From positions 241,701-305,700 of the forward strand of contig JAPDFF010000029.1 in NCBI GenBank assembly GCA_027569505.1: a stretch of 64,000 nucleotides of DNA. Direction: 5' to 3'. The stretch is from Chloridium humicola (lineage: Eukaryota; Ascomycota; Sordariomycetes; Chaetosphaeriales; Chaetosphaeriaceae). Positions within the stretch are counted from its first letter, which is position 1, and every line of letters starts with the position of its first letter. Under the pieces are notes generated by a model. That model was not told the origin of the DNA. It was given only the letters and a program-made list of their open reading frames with translations, and made no database searches. Positions 42,979 to 53,100 of this stretch are shown in pieces. The position numbers and the translations under genes are program-made.

Positions 42979-44530
42979 CTATATGCTGGCCCGGGGCAAC
43001 GACCGGAGGGCGGCTAAGATCTCGGACCTTTTTACATTCGAATTCCCTAGCGAAGGCCCGACCTAGTATATGCCTCTGATCTTTACTACCCGTGCTAGGA
43101 AGACAAACCAATATAGCCGGCTCGAGACAGCTGGAGCGCTTCGGAGCCGAGACCCCGGGATTTGCCTTCTCGGTGCTCTTGCCTTCTATCTACTCGGTGG
43201 GACCTCTTGCTAGAGCCGTTCCTAGATTTCGGGAGTCCCCAGCGTTGGTATAGCACCCGTATAATCAAGGCCGCCGGTACTGATCTATCTACTAGGATCT
43301 CCTATAATACTTAACGGAGCTAGGTCAGCTGGGCTTTCGACTATGCTGGCGTCGTCTCTGCAAAGAAGACCCACGCCGGGCGGAGCTCTGGGGCAAAGAC
43401 TACTGAGTTGCAGGGGGTAAGCGAGGCATAGATCTAGCGTGCCGGGCGGTAGAATCCGGACCAGATAGTTGGGTATTACCTGGATGTACTACCCTGGAAG
43501 TTTATACGAAGTATTGCCGGCTACCCAGCTAATACCAGAACTGGGCTGCAGGCCAGGGTTAGGGTTGTTGGACCCTAGGTCCTGGGACAACCCCACTTGG
43601 CTAGGCTGCCCTACTTATAGATTAGATAAGGTTCTGGCAGTGAGCTTACCTCACTGCCAGCCTTCGGCCTTCCTTGACCTCAATCATCTTCTTTCATCAC
43701 AATCAATCCAGTCATTACGACCACCTCATCTATTTGAGTGCCCATTTCTGCATCACCAGCGTAGATAGGGTGTTTCAACCTACCCTGGGCTGTGCTGCCG
43801 CTGCCGGCGCTTCTATCGATAATCTGGCCAGAGCTAGACCAGTAGCTTGAGAATACCCGGAAGCCGAAAGATCTTGCCGGGACTAGCATAGTTAACCTCC
43901 TTGCCTATCTCCGTGAGGTAGTCCTCCAAGACTTGGCATTCTTGATCGACCGGTACCCCAGAAGCCCGGTATAGAGCCACCCAGTCCTCCAGCACCCCGA
44001 ATACCGGCCCTTTACACGCCGAGTACTAGCCAGGGCCAACGGTAGCGAGGAGCCGGACCGGCTTACGCTGCTTACCCAGGCGCTCCCGCAATTTACGGAG
44101 CATCTATTAACGGCAGAGGCACGGCATACCGCACAACTCGCAGAGACAACGGCCGTTTGACTACCGAGATCGCCGGGCTAGAAGCACGGCTTACAAGCGC
44201 CTATACTTACTACCTCCAGCAGACTCTCGCCGAAGCTACACTCCAGATCCGGCTACTAGAGGCCGGGCTCACGCCGGCGCCGGCACCGGCACCAGCACTG
44301 GCTCCGGCTGTGGCTACGGTTACAATGCTAGACCTCGAGCTCGAGCCAGGGTTAGCAGATGACTTCCGTATCCCCGGCGCCGAAGAAACCCCACCCGAAT
44401 ACCGGATGAGCCGGGCCACCAAGACTGTCGAAGCCCTCTGGCAGGAGTGGATGACCGGCTTGCCAGGACAACCAGCTATCTCAGCATTAGATGTACGGTG
44501 GGGAAGCTAGTGGCGGGCCGGTCGACGATC
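42979..44530 (+). pseudogene. Crypton/Ndc10-type tyrosine recombinase relic
   Basis: Conceptual translation gives successive blocks of the fungal Ndc10/CBF3-like recombinase: RGNDRRAAKISDLFTFEF, FTTRARKTNQYSRLETAGAL, KKTHAGRSSGAK (the HxxR motif, codons at 43372-43383), then RAGR*NPDQIVGYYLDVLP, where the Tyr pair at 43474-43479 is the candidate nucleophile. After a 226-bp insertion comes IGCFNLPWAVLPLPALLSII and LLAYLREVVLQDLAFLIDR. Stops (TAG) sit where Trp or Gln is expected and at least one frameshift separates the first blocks from the HxxR part. The 5' end is cut by the LTR at 42978. Cryptons move by tyrosine recombination without target duplication; this copy is dead. Confidence 0.75.
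43530..43755. mobile_element. 226-bp insertion in the recombinase relic with 5-bp duplication
   Basis: The recombinase frame breaks after GYPA and resumes at IGCF, and CCAGC occurs at both borders (43525-43529, 43756-43760). The insert begins TAATACC and ends CATCA. If the first TA was TG before a RIP-type G-to-A change, the ends are TGAT...ATCA, as in an LTR. The insert plus duplication is 231 bp, a multiple of three. It includes a GGGTTAGGGTTG stretch. Confidence 0.65.
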
Positions 44531-45123
44531 GGAGGTACAGTGGTACTCTCTCCGCCTCGAAATTATCCGGGAGATCCGGCGTATAAGCAAGTCCCGGCGC
44601 ATCTCCGAGATCTCGGCAATGCATGCCGTGGCGGCGGACCACCGGTAGTCCAGCCGGTCGTTAGATGCCTTCTGCAAGTAGCTCCGGGCGAGCCGCAGTC
44701 TCCGCGACGCCGGGCTGCGGGTCCCTGCGAGAACGACGGCTAAGAACCATAGATAGATTGATCAATTTGAACACATTTTGGCCATGACCATAGTGATGCC
44801 CACGACAATGTAAGGCGCTGTATACGATGCAAGCAGGGCAAGCAGTATAGTGTTGCAGCATACATTAACAGGCGTGGTGGATATTGGGGAATATTGCTAC
44901 CCGCTGATTTAGTGGGTCCGAATTACGCTATTTTTTCGATCAGCCGCCGGATTAGCCGCTATGGGGCCAGTGTGGTTATCCCCCTGATATTCGTTAATTT
45001 GCGCTTCCAAATTCTGGGCTCCCTATCTTTTGATTTGTAACTTCTGAAGTTCTGCTCTGTTGCAACTCACACATTCTTTTCCCACTCTCTACGACCCTCA
45101 GGAAATAACCGCGGGAAGTCACG
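44531..45123. other. Region between recombinase relic and 2EXR gene
   Basis: 593 bp. The first 220 bp may continue the recombinase relic. 44880-45020 is AT-richer and then becomes the 5' flank of the 2EXR gene. No other feature is recognised. Confidence 0.4.
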
Positions 45124-45885
45124 ATGGCCGAGCCCCCCGCCGAAGGCCTGACCTTCCGTCCTTTCCCGCGCCTGCCTCTCGAATTGCGACAGCGAATTTG
45201 GGAGCTGAGCATCGAGCCACGCGAGGTCGTCATCCGCGCCCCTGGGGTTTGGGGTCATAATCGTGATCCCACACCCCCACCGCCTGTCCTTCATGCCTGC
45301 GCGGAATCCCGTTCCCACGTCCGACAGTTCTATACAAAAGCCTTCCTACAAGACCATCGCAACCCTTCGGCACCCCCCAAGCAACTGTGGATCAACTTCG
45401 ACATGGACGACCTCTATATGAGCGACAGCCACTTTGCGCATTTCAGCCCGATCCCGCTTATCCAGAGGCTGACTGTCGTGACGGTTGACTTTGAGTTGTT
45501 CTTCCGTAATTACGCCGTTCCCAACATATATAAGACCGAGGCCCTTGAGACGCTTACGGTCATCGACGAGGAAGGAGCGGAGGAGTTTGGCTGGGTCATT
45601 GGCTGGTCGGATCTCATAGAGAAACTCTACCACAACTGCGACCCGGTCCCCTTCTATACCACGATTATATGCGACGATCTTGTGTTGACAAAGGACAACT
45701 GGCTCAGGAGGCTCCGCCAGCTACGGCGGAAGAATTGGGGGCCGGACATGGAGGAAAACCCCCAAAACTACACGTCGGATGATGCGATCTCAGAGGACGA
45801 CGACGACCCGCGGGATAGCAGGTTTGTGCGTTGGAAGCACACCAAGAACTGCAACTGCCCCCAGAAAAAGACCACGACAGGATAG
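45124..45885 (+). CDS. 2EXR-domain protein, 253 aa
   Basis: Intact single-exon gene with ATG context CACGATGGCC. The N-terminal FRPFPRLPLELRQRIWELSIEPREV is the diagnostic 2EXR start, an F-box-like module common in ascomycete multigene families. An acidic run (SEDDDDPRDS) and a CNCPQKK tail close the protein. No catalytic motif is visible and the molecular role is unknown. It is one of two copies here: its last third and 3' flank are duplicated at 1-381. It has few RIP-like changes although it lies in transposon-rich DNA, so it is probably a functional or recent copy. Confidence 0.85.
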   Translation: MAEPPAEGLTFRPFPRLPLELRQRIWELSIEPREVVIRAPGVWGHNRDPTPPPPVLHACAESRSHVRQFYTKAFLQDHRNPSAPPKQLWINFDMDDLYMSDSHFAHFSPIPLIQRLTVVTVDFELFFRNYAVPNIYKTEALETLTVIDEEGAEEFGWVIGWSDLIEKLYHNCDPVPFYTTIICDDLVLTKDNWLRRLRQLRRKNWGPDMEENPQNYTSDDAISEDDDDPRDSRFVRWKHTKNCNCPQKKTTTG

Positions 45886-46045
45886 GGGAACTAATACGGC
45901 TGGGAATTGGAGGTGGCGTCAGTTTATTATCTTCTACCACGATGTCCTTTGGGTCCTGTGTCCGAGAGGCTCAAGTCCGCGCATGTTTTTTTAGAATAAC
46001 AGAAATGTTGGAACATATCTTGGGGAGTAGGGCAAGCACGCGGGT

Positions 46046-46257
46046 TAGTATCTGTCGAACCGCAGGGTGCTTCAAGCCACCGCTGAGTTGGCGCATATCT
46101 ACCCCTCACTTCCATCTGCGTGGCCAAGCCCAGCCAAGGACCTTTTCCCAGAATCAACGAACAACATCAAGAACACTGAACAACCCTTTGAGCTCCATCC
46201 TGGTGGTGATATTTGGTGCTGAATCATTTGCTTCATTCCCCGCGCAGTGGTGCGACA
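46046..46257 (+). mobile_element. Tad-like LINE 3' end fragment, copy 1
   Basis: The sequence from TGTCGAACCGCAG to GTGGTGCGACA is the reverse complement of 56966-57180, the 3' end of a LINE. It holds only the last codons after the C-terminal zinc knuckle and the 3' UTR. It starts shortly beyond the 2EXR duplicated segment. It is strongly 5'-truncated, as usual for LINE insertions. Confidence 0.75.
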
Positions 46258-47800
46258 GTATCGTTATTCATACTATAAGGAAAGACGGAGCAAACTAGAC
46301 GGTCGTTTCAGGAGTAGGCGTGTTAGACGTATACTAAGACGCTCTTACAAACTAGCCTGGCTTATCGAACCAATATTGTCCAAACGGTCTAGCAAACATG
46401 ATTATAACAAGCAACAATTCTTGGCATTAGGTGTCCATGTCACCAAAGGGACCAAGCAACGCAGTAGAAGTCGATTTTTCAAATGAAACGTATAAGTTGG
46501 GCGTCAGACATCGATCATCCGAGAAACTTGGCAACTCTATCGGTCAATAGCAAAGCTTTTGCAACATGGATATATAAGGGTATCTATGCCTAGTCATATA
46601 ACACAGCTCACTACAATAGATATACCCCTGCTATAATCTAAAATAGCCTGCTACCCACTATCCGCGAAGAGAAGCATATCCTGTCTTTCTGTTTCGGCCT
46701 ATCCATCGCCCTCCAATCCCCAAGCTGGGCCAAAACATATATAGGGAGCTTCTTTGAAGTGGATCTATGGTCCTCGCGGAACAACCTCACTATGCACGTC
46801 CATCTACGGAACGGACTATAGCCGCGGGTCGATGATATAAGCTACGCCGGTCCTAGGACAGTGCCGAAAGTAATGGATGATTATATGCAAAAGCTCTGGT
46901 TCTGGGTGCGCAACGTCTTTTAGAACCCACCGCTTTCGCTTCACCTTAAATCCTTCCGTTTTCCTACTTCCCTCTATCCATCTTCCTCTTTGCTAACCTC
47001 CCCCAAAACACGTCCATCCAAACACCAATCGAACGCAAACAGAAATGGGACTTCTTCTCTATAAAGCTCCTGGTATGTTACAAAATCTGTTTATCCAAGG
47101 TGACTTGCGCTCATCAATTCGTTAAGCGTCACCCTCCGACACCCTCACGATACTAGGCAGAGAACAAGAGAGAAAAGAGAACTAAATGACAGAGACAGGA
47201 CCTTAAGTAAGGCGAAAGTACGTCGAGTACTACGAGTACCTAGAGTGTCTTTGAGTACCCCTGAGTACCCCTGAGTACCCCTGAGTACCCCTGAGTACCC
47301 CTGCTGATACTGCCAATATGATCTTAACCTCACCCCCTCTTTTTGGGACCCGGGATCTTTTCTTGACCGAGATGAAGGGTGCCATGGGACGTAAGAGCAC
47401 GTTGGCCGGAAGGCAGGCTCAGCGGTTCATCGGCTCAGCATTCTGTCAGGGGGTCATCAAGCTAGTTTTTGGCCGCTAGCCGGCCTCGGGCGATGGATGC
47501 TAGGTAGGACCACTTGGTCCGGTCAGATGGGGAAGAAGAGCTGGTGAGCGGGTCCTGAGTAAATCGTTTTTCTCAATTTGGGCTACGTCGGCTTTCATTG
47601 TCGTCGCGGAGAGGCGTATAGGTGAGAAATTTGAGGGACCACACGAATTAAATCAGACGCAGAAATGCTTGCAAGTCAAGAAGGCATAGTACGTATCGTA
47701 ACTATCTGCCCCTATCCCTATGATTATAACTGCTATATCTGCTAGTTATAGTTAAATATAACGAAATACAATGGAATAGCGCCGCCTAGGACGATGACAT
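46258..47800. other. AT-rich degenerate region with unrecognised coding relic
   Basis: 1.5 kb, with TA/TAG-rich stretches. At about 46630-46960 a plus-strand translation gives LSFCFGLSIALQSPSWAKTY and KVMDDYMQKLWFWVRNVF interrupted by TAG. It looks like a decayed protein gene, but I do not recognise the family. 47150-47200 repeats a block also seen near 41865. Nothing intact is present. Confidence 0.4.
47253..47302 (+). repeat. Tandem repeat, 10-bp unit GAGTACCCCT x5
   Basis: Five perfect consecutive copies, preceded by weaker GAGTAC repeats from 47225. Confidence 0.9.
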
Positions 47801-48643
47801 TCAAGCAAGAAGGAAACCAATAGCACCGAAAGCAGCTGCGAAGCTCGCGGTACCTACAACGGCCAACCGCTGGACAGAGTTCTTGTCTGGGCAGTCGGCA
47901 GGCGGGCTCACGCCTTTGCACCGCGCAGCATACAGAGAGGCGGACATACTCGCGGTGACAGCGGAGTCGATTTTCACCCGGCAAGGGTTCGCAGTGGCGG
48001 TCGGGGAAGAGGCCAGCACTACGCAAGTTCCGTTCGGTCGTTTATCGTACCACAAGGCAGCAGGAACTTGGTAGGTTTGGCCAGTGACGCTGATGGCTAC
48101 TCCCTGTTTAAAACGGGCGGCGGAACATGTCGTCTCGTTCGCTGTAGCAGCGACGAGGTCGACTTCGGGCGCGCCTCTCTTGATGTTGAATCGGGTGACG
48201 ATGCGGGACCTGTTGCCGAGGAGGCTGACTTGAGTGCCGGTCACATTGCAGAATCCCCACATAGGATCCGTGAACAGCTCATAAGCACCCTCGGTTTCGA
48301 GATTTTCATGGTGGTAGACAAAATAGGGCTCGCTAGTGAAGTTGGCGTTGTTCAGATCATGACGGCTATGCCCGAATGACTGCTCGTTGGTGAAATTGCC
48401 CCAGAAGGAGTAAATCTTGAGGTCCAGATGTTTGGCCAGGTAGGCATTCTGGAGGGCAAAGACGATGGGAAAGTACCGCGTCGGCGCATATGTCTCGTTG
48501 TCGCGCGGAAAGACGACGCCGATATCCAGCACGCCGGCATCGTTGACAGCGTCGGCGGTAGCGTCGGCGGCAACGTTGACGACGGCCCCAAGGCAGGCGA
48601 GCGCGCCCACGAGAGACCAGGCGGCAGGGGAGACGAGATGCAT
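47801..48643 (-). CDS. Secreted, probably GPI-anchored DUF7136-like protein
   Basis: 280 residues, intronless. A signal peptide is visible (MHLVSPAAWSLVGALACLGAVVNVAA). The ectodomain starts with VLDIGVVFPRDNETYAPTRYFPIVFALQN, the typical opening of fungal DUF7136 proteins, and contains many N-glycosylation sequons and several Cys. The C-terminus is a hydrophobic tail (RLAVVGTASFAAAFGAIGFLLA) preceded by a polar stretch, compatible with GPI attachment. The function is unknown and a cell-surface location is expected. It is intact although flanked on both sides by repeats. Only low-information frames lie opposite. Confidence 0.85.
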   Translation of the reverse strand: MHLVSPAAWSLVGALACLGAVVNVAADATADAVNDAGVLDIGVVFPRDNETYAPTRYFPIVFALQNAYLAKHLDLKIYSFWGNFTNEQSFGHSRHDLNNANFTSEPYFVYHHENLETEGAYELFTDPMWGFCNVTGTQVSLLGNRSRIVTRFNIKRGAPEVDLVAATANETTCSAARFKQGVAISVTGQTYQVPAALWYDKRPNGTCVVLASSPTATANPCRVKIDSAVTASMSASLYAARCKGVSPPADCPDKNSVQRLAVVGTASFAAAFGAIGFLLA

Positions 48644-49508
48644 TGATGACGGGAGTGATCGAATGGTCTTGTTGATGCTGCTCGTCGTGTTGTTCAGCGC
48701 TGCCGCTGGTTTCCAGTTCGTCGATATCGGAAACGAGACTGGAGAGCAAGTGTGAGGGCAAGAGGACGGATTGGAGAGACGGGAGTGTCCAGGATCCGGA
48801 GGCGGAGACTCGTAGTTGGGGGGCCAGGAGGGCTAAGGGAGAGAACACGTGTTGATGGAGTCAGAACTTCAGGCGACAGAGGTTCCAGGTTCAGAACCTA
48901 TAGACGAGACGGATGAAGGCGGGTAGGTCCATCTCCCCCGTCTCACAAATCCCCAGGTATTGGCGGAATAAAGCTGGGAACCCCAAATTGGTGTCCAAAT
49001 TAGGTAGGTGCATCCCCAAGGTGCGTGTGGGACTGCATGCTCGGCGTGTGCCGAGACCGCAGCTTCCCTGTTGACTGTATATGGCCCGAGAAAATCAGAC
49101 AAAAAAAAATTCCGCTTTCTACTATGTTACAGTCGTTCGTCGTCGGGAAGCGTAGGAAGCTGCCGACCATCCACATCGAGCCAACTCCGCATATCATCGC
49201 GAAGATGCCTAAGATAGGTCGTCCCTGGCGGCGACAATCGTGTCGACCGGCCATTCTCCTGCACGCCAAGATGCCGAAGATGGCCGGGGCGCCTCGCCGG
49301 TTTGCCATCCCTTGTCTGACAACCCAAAAGAGAGGCCGGCACTCCCCGCAAGGGGGGATTCAAAAAGGGGTACGTAACATCATCGAACGACCCTACTGCA
49401 ATACAAAGCATTATATACATGTCGGGAACTTATGTCTAATAGTTTAGATAACTGAGTCATGCTAAGAGGAAACGCAACTGGGATTGCTCACGCCAGGCGG
49501 AAGTTCCC
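48644..49508. other. Upstream region of the DUF7136-like gene
   Basis: 865 bp containing the promoter of the secreted protein gene and further degenerate sequence. Overlapping frames on both strands have no features. Confidence 0.4.
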
Positions 49509-49510
49509 TA

Positions 49511-49636
49511 CTACGTATGATGGGTAATAAAAATCCCCAAGAGGGGTACCGAAATTCAGCTAATTGGTCAAACGCGTCGTGTGCTATGCCCCACAGGTAC
49601 CTGACCAGGGGTTTTTCTTTATGCACGCGACCACAG
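49511..49636. mobile_element. 126-bp MITE-like deletion derivative of the Tc1 element
   Basis: The first roughly 42 bp (CTACGTATGATGGGTAATAA onward) match the left end of the Tc1 element at 61898, and the last roughly 84 bp match its right end (CAGCTRATTGG...CACGCGACC), joined near 49552. TA dinucleotides flank it (49509-49510, 49637-49638), as for Tc1/mariner insertion. It has no coding capacity. Confidence 0.82.
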
Positions 49637-49661
49637 TATTCTAAATGCAGCTAACGTCCGT

Positions 49662-49695
49662 GATAAGCGAGTGGATCGGATAAGCGAGCGGATCG
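49662..49695 (+). repeat. 17-bp tandem direct repeat upstream of pogo frame
   Basis: GATAAGCGAG(T/C)GGATCG occurs twice in tandem, 60 bp before the pogo-type ATG. A different 17-bp pair with the same TATCAGCGAG-like core direction occurs at 63884-63917. These may be subterminal transposase-binding repeats of pogo-type elements. Confidence 0.55.
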
Positions 49696-49752
49696 ATTTT
49701 TCACGCGACGCAGCTCTCTACCTACAACATCAATTTCCTCTACAACACCAAG

Positions 49753-49969
49753 ATGTCTTCAATTTCAGTTGAGGCAAAAGTTGTTCTTGTACTCGAAGCT
49801 CTTGGAAAAGACCCTAAACTAAGCCTCAAGGCTGCAGCAAAGATCTATTCTATACCTTACACTACCCTCCATCGCCGACGCGCTGGCCAACCTGCACGAC
49901 GCGATATTCCAGCCAACTTACGTGGTCTGACGGATCTAGAAGAGCAGACAATAGTTCAGTATGTTACCC
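49753..49969 (+). pseudogene. N-terminal HTH (psq) fragment of a pogo-type transposase
   Basis: The frame from the ATG at 49753 encodes VLVLEALGKDPKLSLKAAAK and IYSIPYTTLHRRRAGQPARR, a psq helix-turn-helix as found at the start of fungal pogo/Fot transposases, then a linker (LRGLTDLEEQTIVQYV). The normal CENP-B HTH and DDE domains are missing: the frame runs straight into a 30-bp minisatellite and ends at 50196. It is therefore a truncated, non-functional copy. Confidence 0.78.
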
Positions 49970-50165
49970 TCTATCACGCGAGGCATACGACGCAAGCCCT
50001 CTATCACGCGAGGCACACGACGCAAGCCCTCTATCACGCGAGGCATCCGACGCAAGCCCTCCATCACGCGAGGCACACGACGCAAGCCCTCCATTACGCG
50101 AGGCACACGACGCAAGCCCTCTACCACGCGAGGTACACGACGCAAGCCCTCTATCACGCGAGGTA
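49970..50165 (+). repeat. 30-bp minisatellite, 6.5 copies
   Basis: The unit CTATCACGCGAGGCACACGA followed by CGCAAGCCCT is repeated from 49970 in exact 30-bp register, with a few substitutions per copy. As 30 is a multiple of 3, the array is open in several frames: a YHARHTTQAL decapeptide continuing the pogo frame, ITRGTRRKPS in another plus frame, and GLASCASRDR on the minus strand. It sits at the junction of the pogo fragment and the Gypsy relic. Confidence 0.92.
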
Positions 50166-50199
50166 TAACGGGAACTTATCAGAAGGAGCACTATAATGT

Positions 50200-53100
50200 C
50201 AACGAACGACACTACAATGCAGGATGGCCAAAGCAGCGACCTAATGGCCTAGATAATATAGTTCCTCGAGCGGCGATTTGCCAGTCTCGAGAAGCGTCAG
50301 GTAGAAGAACGGGAAGCGAACGACGCCTAGATCCGACTCCTATAAGAAGGACTCGTGGTAGTGCGATCTAACGTACCTATACCTCGGACCCTAACATCGC
50401 TAGCCCCCCCTGCTATCGCTGTTATACCACTACCTGCACCTACGGTCACTGCTTTATCACTATCCCTACCTGTCTAGACGAAGAGAAAGACGACCCTTCT
50501 GGACCCCCCCCGTTTTGATAGGACTCGGAGGAAGTTTCGGATATAGAAGCAGGAGATGGAGAGCAAGTTAGAAACCGATAGCCTAGCAATCGGCACCAAG
50601 AGAGATCAGTTCTCCTATATCTTCGCCCGCCTCGTAGAGAGCCTACAAGCAATGTCTATAGCCTACTTCGACTACTGCAAGTAGAGCGAGACAACCGAGC
50701 CTACGGAGTTTCTCTAGTACCTATCCTCTTGTTACTCGGACCTAAACCTCACCTAAAAAGCTCTCGACAAGTTGGGCTCGATGGCCCAGGGGGATAAGGA
50801 ACCCTTTACGTCCTTCCTGCCTAAGTTTGAGAAGGAACTAGCTAATACGGATAGAGCCGGGTAGATATCTGCTATCAAGATTAGCTATCTTAAGAAAACC
50901 CTTAATAGAGAGATATGGAGGGAGCTTAAGGGCCAACTCAATATGCCTAATGAGTATAACAAGTATGTACAGTCCCTCTACGACCTGGGCGCTAACCTTG
51001 ACAAGTTTCGCGCGTTCTCTTAGCGGTATAGCCCCTAGTAACCTACCTGCAAAGAAACCTATAAGAGAGTACAGAGCCCTTCCTCTAGCTAGAGACCTGC
51101 GAAGTAGCAGAGCGAAATCTATACTACTACCTCCCCCTAGGATATCATGGATTAGGAACCTACAAAGATTAGTAGAGTAGTCTAGCGGCAAAATATAGAT
51201 CTAGCAGGGAAGCGGGCGAAGTAGGCTGACGACAAGGAGATAGCCTTACGCTATAGGGAGAAACGGTGTTTATAATGTAGCAGAGACGGCTATTAGATTT
51301 CAGAATGCCCTCTCCTTCCTGCAAGACGTCCCGAATCTCAGCCCCGGATATATATAAAGAAATCACGACCTAAGCTCCCTAAGGTCGAGGAACTTGTCGA
51401 TATAGACGACGACTCGTCTATCTAGATAACGACCGACGACGAAGAGTTAAAAGAGTAGCTCCTAGTCGAAGTTATAACCAGGAGCACTCGGAGGCGAAGC
51501 AGGAATAGAAGGAGGTCGAGGGCTAGATAGATAGCAAACCTTTCTATATTAACTTTGGTATTAATAGAATTCGTTATACCAAAGCCCTCGTTAATAGTGG
51601 TTACCTATACTTTGCTACTATCAATCTCTTACTTGCTAGACGCCTATACCTCCTATATATCCTAATTACCCCTTATGATCTCGCTTAAGTTAATATAATA
51701 GTTAAGGGTACTATCCGAGAGGTAGCCTATGTAGATACCGACATCGACGGCTATAAACTGAACCGTCTCTTCTTCTATATTATCCCTGACCAGGAGGACA
51801 ATATTATTCTTAGGCGGCCGTAGATAGATACCGAGAGGGTAACGATCTCCCTATCTCGAGGGGAACTGACTATCGGGACGTCAGGCCTGGTAGTCAAGGA
51901 AAGGAGCCAGGAAGAAAACGCAATATTCTCAATCTCTTAGCAGATATCTAGTATATTTGGAGCCTTGGTATAGAGGACCCGGAGGACCTGGGCACTATAA
52001 GCCTATAGTCCGACAAAACTAGTATAGGTTTTTGGTGCAAGCCTAAGAGACATCGAAAAAGCGCTCGCTCTAAAGAAGCATACCGACCTACGCTAGAAGC
52101 TACCGCAATACTACTACAAATTCCTTTCTCTCTTCGACTAGGGCACTATAGACTAGTTGCTACCACCCTGACTAGGGGTAGACTACAAGATCCTATTAGA
52201 AAAGAACGAAGAAGGCCAGGAAAAATCCCTACCCTAGGGACTACTCTATAGGATGTTACGCGAAGAACTGATCGTCCTACGAAGGATACTTATAGAACTA
52301 CTCAACAAGAACTTCATTAGGGCGAGTAGTTTACTAGCTTCGGCTCCTATTCTATTCGTCAAAAAGCCTGGAGGTGGACTCCGTTTTTACGTCGACTACC
52401 GAGGGTTGAATACTATTACCCGTAAAGATCGATACCTACTCCCCTTAATCAATAAGACGCTTCGCTCGCTATCGAAGGCAAGATAGTTTATAAAGCTAGA
52501 TATGATTGCTACCTTTTACAAGATCTAGATCAAGGAGGGAGATAAGTAGAAGATAGCATTTCGAATAAGATATAGCTTATACAAATAGCTGGTCACCCCC
52601 TTCGGTTTGACCGGCGTACTAGCTACCTTCTAACGATATATTAATAATACGCTACGTGAATACCTCGATAAGTTCTATTTAGCTTATATCGACGATATTC
52701 TGATCTACTCCGATAGCTCTCTCTCCGACTATAGGAAGAAAGTCAAGATAGTTATAAAGAAACTCTAGGAAGCGGGCCTTTAGGTTAATATCGACAAGTG
52801 CAACTTCGAAACAAAGAGTGTCAAATACCTCGGGTTTATTGTAGAAGCAGGGAAAGGTATCCGCGTCGACCCCGAGAAGATTAGGGTAGTAGAGTAATAG
52901 GAGCGCCCCAAGTCTATTAAGGGAGTTAGAGGGTTCGTTAGGTTTGCTAATTACTATAGAGAGTTTGTCCTAAACTTCTCGATAGTAGCGATACCCCTAA
53001 TAGCCCTAACTAAGAAAGGAGCTCCCTTCCTCTGGTTACCCTAGTACAAGGAAGCCTTTAAGAGGCTTAAGACTCTTCTTATTAGTGCCCTGGTCTTAGC

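Noticed and set aside
42881..43066. Independent 61-codon gene across the LTR border
   Set aside because: Its first half is LTR and its second half is the recombinase relic, so it is a chance fusion.
46247..46486. 79-codon basic ORF after the LINE fragment
   Set aside because: It starts inside the LINE 3' end and runs into AT-rich decayed sequence; composition is not protein-like.
49970..50165. CRISPR-like array (regular 30-bp period)
   Set aside because: The repeats are contiguous with no spacers and lie in a eukaryotic transposon region; it is a minisatellite.
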